The notes under the pieces were generated by a model. The model was not told the DNA's origin. It saw only the letters and a list, made by a program, of their open reading frames with translations, and ran no database searches. 64,000 nt of DNA from Haematococcus lacustris. Its lineage: Eukaryota; Chlorophyta; Chlorophyceae; Chlamydomonadales; Haematococcaceae. The stretch covers positions 332,001-396,000 of the forward strand of contig JASKMD010000155.1 in NCBI GenBank assembly GCA_030144725.1, read 5' to 3'. Positions 55,701 through 64,000 of the stretch are shown here, one piece after another; position 1 is the stretch's first letter; every line of letters starts with the position of its first letter. The position numbers were made by a program, and so were the translations under genes.

Positions 55701-58700
55701 ATGCTGCAGCTCCCCCCCGCTCACCTCCCCTGCCGAACCACCTGACCCAACGAGACCACTGTGGCTGGCCTCTCACCACAACGGCAGCCACAGCCACAGG
55801 TCGGCATGCAGCGTGCGCTGCGCCTTGAACGCCACATAACGCTCTTCAAGCTCCTTGGGATTGAGCCCCAACAAGGCCGCATGGAGTGGGCTGCACGGGC
55901 AGGCAGGGTCAGGCGGCCTGGGTATGCTGGCTCGGGCCATCCAGCTGCATGGCAAACTCTTGGCACATGCACAGGTTGGGGACTTGATGGCCTGCTGGGT
56001 GAAGTGGTGTGACATGCTGCTAACGTACTGGCCTGTAAGCATGAGATGGGAGGGGGTGAGGGGGAAAGGAGAGAGGGGGAGAGGGGGAGGGGGGGTGAGG
56101 GGGAGAGGGGGAGAGGGGGAGAGGGGGAGAGGGGGAGAGGGGGAGAGGGGGAGAGGGGGAGAGGGGGAGAGGGGGAGAGGGGGAGAGGGGGAGAGGGGGA
56201 GAGGGGGAGAGGGGGAGAGGGGGAGAGGGGGAGAGGGGGAGAGGGGGAGAGGGGGAGAGGGGGAGAGGGGGAGAGGGGGAGAGGGGGAGAGGGGGAGAGG
56301 GGGAGAGGAGGAGAGGGGGAGAGGGGGAGAGGGGGAGAGGGGGAGAGGGGGAGGGGGGGAGAGGGGGAGGGGGGGAGAGGGGGAGAGGGGGAGAGGGGGA
56401 GAGGGGGAGAGGAGCCCTCCACCTGTGACCCCATACCCCTGTCTCCTATCATCACCCCCCCAGCACTCTCCAACATGATGAGGCTAGGGGGTCAGCCACA
56501 CACACCTTCCTGCTCTGCTGCCTGCCGCCAGCGCCCCTCTCAGCCGCCTGAGGTTCCAGGTACGGAGCCCCTGACCGGCCGCGGCCCACTGCCCTGCCGC
56601 CCCTTCCCACGCAGATTGCAGCAGCGCCGGTCCTAGCAGGACGACAAGTGCCAGCATCCACCAGGCCAGCTGCACTGCCGCATACAGCCAGGAGCCCCCC
56701 GGCAAGGCCTCAGCTAGGTGCTGCAGCCTGGAGCGGTGTGGCCTCTCCACAAGGCTATCCACAGATACACGGCCTGCATGGATGCCGGCCGCATTCGAAC
56801 CCACAGCTTGGCTGCTGCTGCTGCTGCTGCTGCCGCCTGGTGGCTCCGCAGCGTCAAGGGGTCTGGGCGGGGGCGGGCGGGGGGAGGGCGGGGGCGGCGT
56901 GCTGTGGGCGTGGGCCGACAAGCAGCTGACTGCTAAGGAGGGCGTCAGCTTGGGAGTTGGCAGGCTTGCACGAAACAGGTGTGACATGAACGCCGCGCTT
57001 TCGCGCAGGTTGAGAAGCGGGCTAGGGCTGGGCTGCGTTGCGGCCTCTGCAGCCTCTGCCTTGAGGGCGAGCCCGACAGGCTCTGGCTCAACTCCCTGCC
57101 TGCTTGTTGCGGCGGACCTGATGGCTGTTGCTGGGGCGACCGCGCGGGAGCGGCTGAGCTGCGTGGGCAATGTGGGAAAGGTAGGCAGACTGCCCTCGTC
57201 CATCTCCCACTCCTCCAGCTCCTGCCGCAGCAGCTCGGTCACACACGGAGGAGAGTCCTCAGGGGCGGCAGGCTCCTCGAGGTCGCCTGCATCCACGAGA
57301 CCCCTGCCTGCCTCCACGGATGCCACAGAGCTTCCTCGAGCCACGTTGATAAGCATGCCCACCCCGCTCTGCAGCCACGCCAGGCTGCTTGGACTAGGGT
57401 TGGGAGCAGCTGGCACGAGAGCGCCAGGCAGGGTCTGCTGCTCGAAGGCCGAGCCTGCTGGCTCGGAGTCAATGCCAGAGGCTGCAGGCGGGGCGCTGAG
57501 CAAGTGGTTTCCATAGGTTGCGGAGAAGTTGCCGTACAAGATGACTTGCTGGAGGGTGGCAGCCATTCCCTGACTGGCCATGAACACCAGCAGCTGGTGG
57601 GCCACCGCACGCCACTGGCTCGTAGGTGACAGGGGCACCTCCCTAGACGCAGCAGCAGCAGACGCAGGGGTCCCAGCGTCAGCCCCAGGACCTGCAGCTG
57701 TCACCACACCAGTAGATGGCACGGGGGCGTACCGCGGCGTGTCAGGCTCAAGGCTAGGCTGGGTGCTGCCCTGCATGACGACCTCTACGTCCAGTAGGAA
57801 CGGCGTGTACCAGTTTCGCCACACGGCCGCGCACAGCACGGGGCTGTCAAAAGGTAAGTGCTGCAGCAGTGAAGCACCCTGAGTCCGCATCACGCCCCAT
57901 AGCTGCCGCAGCTCTTGGGCAGCAGGCTCGGGGAACGCAGGCACCAGGCAGCTGGCCAGCAGCTGGGTGCGGGGGTACCTATGGAAGGCAGCTGGCCCTA
58001 GAGGGTGAGGGCTGGTAGGTGCACGAGCTTCGGCTGCGCGAGCCTCGAGTTGGTGATGTAAGCGTGGGCGCACGTAGGGGTCACCGTGGATGCGCAGGGG
58101 TTCGAGGACCGGCGAGATGGTGCCAGAGGTGGAGGTCACAGAGAAGGGGTTCATCTCGCACGCCTGCACACCGGGCCTGTCAGCTGAGATCCGCGACGCC
58201 TCATAGTCTGCTGGGCCAGCCTGGGCTGCCGAGTGTGCCAAGCCAGAACGGGTAGCTCCCAGGGCGATACTTGATCGGTTGAAGCTGCTGCCAGGCTGGC
58301 CAGAGCTCAGGACCTGGCAAGTGATGAGGCCAGGGCGGATGGCAGACAGGGGCAGCTGCACCTCAACCATCCCCAGCAGCCGGTTGCCGGTGCCAGCCGC
58401 GTCCTCACGAGAGGCGCCACCACACCCAAACCCCAGGGCGCCCCGTTCAAGACCCGGTCCAGACCTGCCTGGACCCTCCCCACCCCTGTCTGCCCCCTTG
58501 TCCCACACAACCCAGCCTCCTGCAGTGGCGTGACCCTGCTCGCTGCTGGCCCCGTCTTCTGCCGTGTTCCCAGGCAGCCCAGCTGTCAAGGAGCACACTT
58601 GATTCGCGATCACACGCGAACCTTGCATCACCAGCACCTGCAGGGCTCGCGGGGCGAGGTCCACGAGGGCAGTGGTGGCTGCAGGCCGACCCGGAGGATC

Positions 58701-61700
58701 AGCAGCAGGCAGTACTGCACCCAAGACGGCGGCAGACGGTGACGGCGGCAGCAGCTCGCCCTTGCCAAACTCCCCCATACCCAGCACCAACCCAGTCTCC
58801 CCGTGATGAAAGCCACGAGGCGCATGCTCCGCTGTGTCAGCCTCGCTGGAGCTGACATTCAGCACCTCACCAGGCAGCAGTGGGCTGGGAGCTGCAGTGG
58901 GCTGCTGCTGCCGTGCAGGCCACGCCTGTGTGAAGTTGCCCGAGCTGTGCTGCATAGAGGGAGCTGTGCCGAGGTCAGTGCGTAGACAAACCACCGGCTC
59001 AGAGAAGCAATGGACAGGGGCAAGCTCGAAGAGCAGGGAGGTAGACGTGCTGGCACCGCCCAACCCAGCATCGCCAGGCCACTGACCAAGGCTGACCTCC
59101 ATCTGACATGTGGGAGCCGAGTAAGCGCACGGCGCAGTGTGTTGGGTGATGGAGGGCATATGCTCCAGACTGTTCGGCCCCTCAGGGGCTAAGGGACCAG
59201 CCGCGGTGGGGTGAGGGGACGGCCTGCGTGGATTCTCAGTTGCTGACTTGGCCACGCTGCCTGCCACTGCTCGTGCAGAGTCTGGGTTAGAAACAGCCAT
59301 GGTGGTTGGGGTGGCCGTCTCAACGGCGCCTGCGGAAGATGTAGGTTGCTGGGCATCAGGCTGTGCTGCTGCAGGCTCGAGGCGGCTTTCCTCACTGACA
59401 CAGAAAAGCAGCAACCGCAGGCTGACCAACGCTGCGCCAGCTCCAATGGCATCTGCCCCATCACCACCTGGAACTGACTGTGTGAGAGATAAGACCCCCG
59501 CGGGCATGAGAAGCAGTCGAGACTGCTCCATGATGCCCTGATCCAGCAGTGCTGGAGCAGCACTACTCGAGTCCCAGCCAGCTGGCTCAGCTGCAATGAG
59601 CAGGGACCTGGGCTGGTCGTCCAGACCTTGCGCTGCCATTGGTGTTAAGGCGAGGCCCGCTGCGGTTGTCCCCGTACCTTCACCCTCCTGCAGCCTCGCC
59701 CCACCACTACTATTGCTACTAGCGCTGCTGTTGACGAGCACAACGCTGCTGACCTCCACGTCTGAGTCTGGTCCGAACACAGACAGCACGGCATCCGCGA
59801 GGTAGCGGTCCACTGTTCTTGCCTGCAGGGTCCTGCGGGGCGTGTGTGGGGCTGCTGTAGCCGTGGCCTGAAGCAAGGGTGGTCGGGCATCAGGCGGCGG
59901 CAGTGCAGCCTCCCAATTGAGACTGCCACGAGGCTGCCGAGCGGTCGAGCGCTTGGGTACCTCGACAGCGATTGTGGGGAGCAGGAGGTGGGGCATGGGT
60001 AGATGCAATGCCTGGGGGGCGGTGGTCCCCGTAGGGTGAGGGTCTGGGTCACTGTGGGAGGGGGGGCAGGTGTGGGCAGCAGGGCTGCCAGGGCTGGGGC
60101 CAGAGTGCAGCCAGGAGCGCACATGGCTCGCCCCAGGCACATTGTCCACTGCGTTCTGAGTGGCCCAGGACAGCGGTTGCTGCTGCACCTGAAAGCTGCC
60201 CTCACGATCCACCAACCCGCAGGAGGTGGTGGTAGAGCTCCACCGTTGCCACGCAAACGACGATTCTCGCTCCAGCTCAAGAGAAGCTAACTGGACAGCT
60301 GTCCCGCTCAATAGCTGCTGCCCAGGCGGTACGCCTGTACTGCTGAGTGGCAGTTCCCCAGAAGGTGCGGGCCCCTCATGAAGCACGGCAGGGGGCGATG
60401 AGCTGTGCAGGGTAAGTGATGAAGACTGCTGCTGCTGCGGACACATACTCCCCCTTGCCCCAAGAGTCCCTTGTACAGCCTTTGAGGGGGCCGCTAGTGA
60501 TGGCGACATCACCACTCCCAGAGTCGTGGATTGTGCACGAGCCTCTTCGCCGGCATGCCCAGCTAGCGTAGCGGTAGGGCCAGCTGCCGTGCCTGCGCGC
60601 TCTGCCAGCACTCCCTCCCCCACAGGGCCTAACCCCAGCCTCAGGCCAGCCCCAGCCCCAGCCCCAGCCCCAGCCCCAGCCCCAGCCCCAGCCCCAGCCC
60701 CAGCCCCAGCCTCTCCTGACGGCCCCTCCATGACAGGCGCCTCTAGCCATGTAATCCCCAGGCTGATCAGCAGGCAGCCCCGGGCGCACGCCAGGTGTGT
60801 CAGACTGGCCTGCGGCTGCAGCTGACTCACGGCAGCTCGCAGGCCACGCTTGGCGCGTGCACATGCCTCGTGGAAGACAGCGTCCGTGGGCATGACCAGG
60901 TTGTGCACCTGTGGCCAAGCAGAGGCGGCTAGGGCAGTGGGAGGAGGAGGGAAAGCGAGGGTAGGTTGCACCCTGACCCTCAGCTCTCATGCCTGGCACT
61001 GAACAGTATTGAAGGGATGCCAGGCCTTGCCTGGGCCTACCCCCTTTCCCGTCCTAACCCCAACCCCTTTTCTCCCTTGACCCACCCCCCTCCTCTGCGA
61101 TGCTCTGCCCTACATTCAACCTGTTAGACACCTAGTGTGCTGAGCTGGCCTGGGCTCAAGCCCGCCTCCGCTCACACCCCAATCATATCCCCCAGGCCCC
61201 AACCCCAGAGGCTTGCATGGCAAGGCAGCGGCTCCACCTCTTGCATTGCTGCTGTGCTGCTCATCACCACCCTACCATGACATGTCGAACACTGCCTTGA
61301 TGGATGCCGGCTGCAGCCTGCTTTGCAAAGATTGCCTGGGCTGTCGTGTTCTAGAGCCTGTACTGGGCCCTCTGACAGTGGGTGTGGGAGGTCTGGGATG
61401 TCTGGGCAACTTAGCCTAAACATAAATTGCCTGGATGGCGTGACGGCCCCTCCTGGTGGGCCTACACACCTATCCAGTGCCAGACATCTGATAGGGCACC
61501 TCACCCTGGCCCAGCCCACCTTGATGGCCACAGATGCATGCAACACCTTTGAGATGGGCAGGTATGGGAGCCCAGCTGCCGATCCAGGCACTGTCGAGTG
61601 TGAAGCGTCGCGCTGCTGCCGAGCCAGCTGCAGCAGGTCCTCAAGAGCAATGGTGTACCGTGTGGGGAGGGAGCGGTTGAAGCTGGGAGGCAGGGAGTCT

Positions 61701-63025
61701 GGGCTGGGCTGGTCACAGGAGGCTGGGCTGGAGGGCGGCAGCAGCCCCCTGTGCTGGCCTTGGATGGGCCCAGTTTCCGGTGATTGGGGTGGTTTGCGTG
61801 GACCGGCGGCCGGTGGGGCCAAGGCGGATGCACTTGATCTGCATGAGCCTGATGATGCGTTTTGGTGAACAGCCAAGGTGCTGGCCTCTGTCAGGACATT
61901 GGAGGGCGCGGACATGCTGTTGCTGAAACGCTCGGGGAGCATGCCGGTGTCAAGGCACGCCAAAACCTCCATGGTTGTGTCGGTTGCACCGGGGTTCAAA
62001 CCTGTCTTGGTGCCGGCAGTTATGCCGGATTTTTGAAACGGGGACAAGAGCGCCACCGAGTCCGATTCTGCGCGCGACGTGCTCATATGGTGCGTCTCTG
62101 CTTCAATAGACGTGCGGGGAAGGACGGGGCTGCATGTGCTGGTGGTGCTGGAGGTGCTGCCGATCCGGCGAAGAAGCTGGCCTTGTGCTGCGGTCTGTAA
62201 CCAGCTTTGGTGGCTGCTGGCAGCGCTGGCGTAATGGCGCTGCGAACCTCCGTAGGACGGCGTAGACCGGCACCACTCATGACACACGTTGGCTTCGCCG
62301 CTGGTGCCGGGAGAGGGGACATTGCCGTCGCTGTTGCTGCACAGGGCGCGCTCGTCTTCGTGCTCTTGCAGCACGTCCAGGGTTTGAGAATGTGACGGCC
62401 GCGGGTGGCGACGCGAATAAGTTGGCGCGAGCGGTGCAGCCGCAGCGGAGTTTGCTGTCGCGCCCATCCCCCCGACCGGCACGCATGCAGCATCAGCTGC
62501 AACTTGATTAGAATGCGGCGGGAAGGCGGCAGGGTCAGTGTCCCCGCAATGCGTCAGAGGGCCAATGACCTCGCTGCACTGCTCAGACAGCTGCAGCGTC
62601 TGGGCCAACAGCTGCTGTCCTGTGGTAGTGGTGTTGGTGGCAGTTCGAAAAGCAAAGGCTGTGTCTGAAAACGTACTGCAGGGCTGCAGCTGGAATTGAA
62701 CTGCATCATCCGACACGGCAGTGCTTAGCGGTGATGGCTGCTGCTGCCCGCTCTGCCGTTGCTGCCCCACCTGCTGTTGCTGCCAGTGCTGCTGCCGCAG
62801 CTGTCTTTGTTTAGATTGTAGCTGCTGCTGCTGCTCCTCCTCCTCCTCCATGCCACGGTTGCGCCACCAGGCAATCATAGCCACACTGGCCACCAGGCAG
62901 CTCAGCAGCAGCAGTGGGGCCAAATGGAGTAGCAGCTGTGCCACTGGCAGGCTGGCCTTCACCAGGCCCAGCACCTGCCCTGCTGCTGCTGCTGTCACGG
63001 TGTTGTCCACAGAGGGTGTGTCCAA
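52792..63025 (-). CDS. Very large multi-pass membrane protein, function unknown (5' end incomplete)
   Basis: Six exons fit in phase: 63025 (open further 5') to 61520, 60908-56504, 56032-55777, 55645-55564, a 15-nt microexon 55478-55464 (VTMYL), and 53358 to the TGA at 52792; at least 2276 residues. One hydrophobic helix lies near the N-terminus ([19 protein letters not shown]). It is followed by roughly 1900 residues of Ser/Ala/Pro-rich hydrophilic sequence, then about seven hydrophobic helices at the C-terminus (for example [20 protein letters not shown] and [13 protein letters not shown]). The segment across the exon 1/2 junction, HASVAIK to ARGCLLISL, faintly resembles the non-SBP C-terminal region of plant SPL proteins, some of which also end in a membrane helix; this is weak and no SBP domain is seen. 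No ATG start was identified, so an upstream exon is likely. The last intron holds a transposon. The exon 4 acceptor (AAG) is atypical. Confidence 0.7.
53629..55145 (+). mobile_element. Pogo/Psq-type DNA transposon remnant with terminal inverted repeats
   Basis: Terminal inverted repeats AAGCACCTAA(G/A)TTGGGACA match at 19 of 20 positions (53629-53648 and 55126-55145) and enclose 1.5 kb. Inside, on the plus strand, 54100-54207 encodes a Psq-type helix-turn-helix ([20 protein letters not shown], then HGVP). A frame at 54496-54966 begins [11 protein letters not shown], like the region after the catalytic core of DDE transposases of this class. The central DDE core is absent, so this is an internally deleted, inactive copy. 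TA flanks the left end but the target-site duplication is not clear. It sits in the 2.1 kb intron between the microexon and last exon of the membrane-protein gene, in opposite orientation. Confidence 0.75.
55464..55478 (-). other. 15-nt microexon of the membrane-protein gene
   Basis: GTGACTATGTACCTG is bracketed by TTGCAG on its 5' side and GTGAGT on its 3' side. It is phase 0 at both ends and encodes VTMYL. It lies between the exon ending 55564 and the exon starting 53358. Skipping it keeps frame, so alternative inclusion is possible. Confidence 0.55.
56060..56412. repeat. (AGAGGGGG)n octanucleotide array
   Basis: About 44 AGAGGGGG units with few interruptions, filling the intron between exons 2 and 3 of the membrane-protein gene (56503-56033). 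On the transcript strand it reads CCCCCTCT, a long pyrimidine tract. Confidence 0.96.
60640..60715. repeat. In-frame CCCAGC hexanucleotide repeat
   Basis: About twelve units of CCCAGC inside exon 2 of the membrane-protein gene, translated on the minus strand as alternating Gly-Ala. It is one of the few simple repeats in this window that clearly lies within a coding exon. Confidence 0.88.
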
Positions 63026-64000
63026 TAGACAAGTGCGCTGCAGCAGCAGGAGCAGCAGCAGCAGCAGCAGCAGGAGGCAGGATGGACAGCAGCAGGCATA
63101 ACAACATCACTAGCTGCAAGGTGGAGTTCAAGAACGCTGGCTTGAGCAACCAGAAAGGAGCACTGCCTACAGTGACTGCCCATGAGGTCATTTGACAGAC
63201 CTTATGGTGGAACAGCAAACAACCAGCATAAGCATTTCAACACACACCATAGCCTGGCGCAGCTGGCAATGCTGCGGCAGACACGCACAGGCCAGCCTGG
63301 GATGGCAGCGCTGTGTGGTCTCCTGCTCCTGATGTTGTGAGCAGCTTGGACGATGGACTGAATCACATGCCACTGCTGCCCCTGCCAAACTCTGCAATCT
63401 CTGCCAACCCCTGCCACCGGTGCCGCCCCTGCTGCCCCTGCCGCCCCTGCCGGCCCTGCCACAGCTGTTGCTCGTGCTGCTGTGACAACCTGACAGCTGG
63501 GTTGCCAGTGAACAAGCATGCCAAGCACAATAGGCCTGGCTTGGCTCCTGCCTGTGCTCAATGCCACAGCCTGTGCTGGTCTTTATGCCGGCACTCCCTT
63601 GCCATGTTCCTTACACAGGGCGGCATCTGACTGCAGCTGCCAAACTCTGCTTACTCATGTGTGACCATTGCTTGCATGCATGCAACGATGCTCGCATGGA
63701 TAATGTATGTGCCATACTGGACCAAAGTGCACATGGTGCACTGGTGCCTACCTCTGCTTCCGCATTAGTCACGGCTTGCACGGCTTGCACGGCTTGCACG
63801 GCTTGCACGGCTTGCACCATGCCCAGCCCCACCATGTGCCCCAAGCAGATCTGCAGGATGGGCACACATGTGCACACTTGCCCCTGGCACATTGCTCCTG
63901 CCGCTGCAGCTGCTGCCCCTGCTCTGCCCTGCTGAGGCGGCTGCAGCGGCAACCCCTGCTACAGCCCCCACAGCTGCCTTTGCTGCGGACACTGCTGTGG
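63026..64000. other. Upstream region of the membrane-protein gene, window edge
   Basis: Probably carries the missing 5' exon and promoter of the membrane-protein gene. A minus-strand frame at 63218-63030 includes a hydrophobic stretch (LQLVMLLCLLLSILPP) that could be a signal sequence or first helix joined by a short intron, but phase could not be settled. Five tandem copies of CACGGCTTG occur at about 63771-63818. No other gene is recognised. Confidence 0.4.

Overview
The window is a GC-rich, intron-dense nuclear segment of a green alga. The genes have many short exons with GTGAGT/GTGCGT-type donors and CTGCAG-type acceptors, long Ala/Gly/Pro/Ser-rich protein stretches, and introns packed with simple-sequence DNA. 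The best-conserved proteins follow plant-lineage domain orders: SF1 with an RRM, and an RNF14-type RBR ligase with the plant C-terminal Cys/His module. A chlorophyte (chlorophycean or volvocine-like) nuclear genome is the most likely source; the genus cannot be told from sequence alone.

Layout. Minus strand: SF1/BBP branch-point-binding splicing factor (12531 to 1494, 13 exons); a low-complexity hypothetical protein (about 17062 to 13434, 3 exons); an RNF14-like RWD-RBR E3 ubiquitin ligase (24590 to 18007, 11 exons); and a small DPM2-like subunit of dolichol-phosphate-mannose synthase (25131 to 24799, 2 exons). Plus strand, diverging from DPM2: a 14-exon, 1788-residue IQ-motif protein of unknown function (25368 to 43000). 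Minus strand again: a very large multi-pass membrane protein (at least 63025 to 52792) with a 15-nt microexon and a transposon in an intron. For the SF1, RBR, DPM2, IQ and membrane-protein genes I chose splice sites by consensus and then checked that intron phases close into one frame. They do, except that SF1 needs three one-base corrections, each in an exon containing long G/C homopolymers.

Between 43 and 52.8 kb lies a gene-poor, repeat-dominated block: a 2.7 kb CTG-type cluster with higher-order repeats, three arrays of a perfect 14-bp palindrome (CTACAGTACTGTAG), KpnI/XhoI-like palindromes, and a Ty3/gypsy integrase fragment. Other repeats include a 3.3 kb GGGA-type purine tract and a 21-bp minisatellite (about 39 copies) inside IQ-gene introns, GGGGT/CCCCA pentamer tracts in three minus-strand introns, a 330-bp GGTCAG array, and a pogo/Psq-type DNA transposon remnant with 20-bp terminal inverted repeats.

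The genes are housekeeping or unknown and form no obvious pathway. No RNA gene, CRISPR array or prokaryotic system is present. The most unusual material is the repeat architecture and the altered domain set of SF1.
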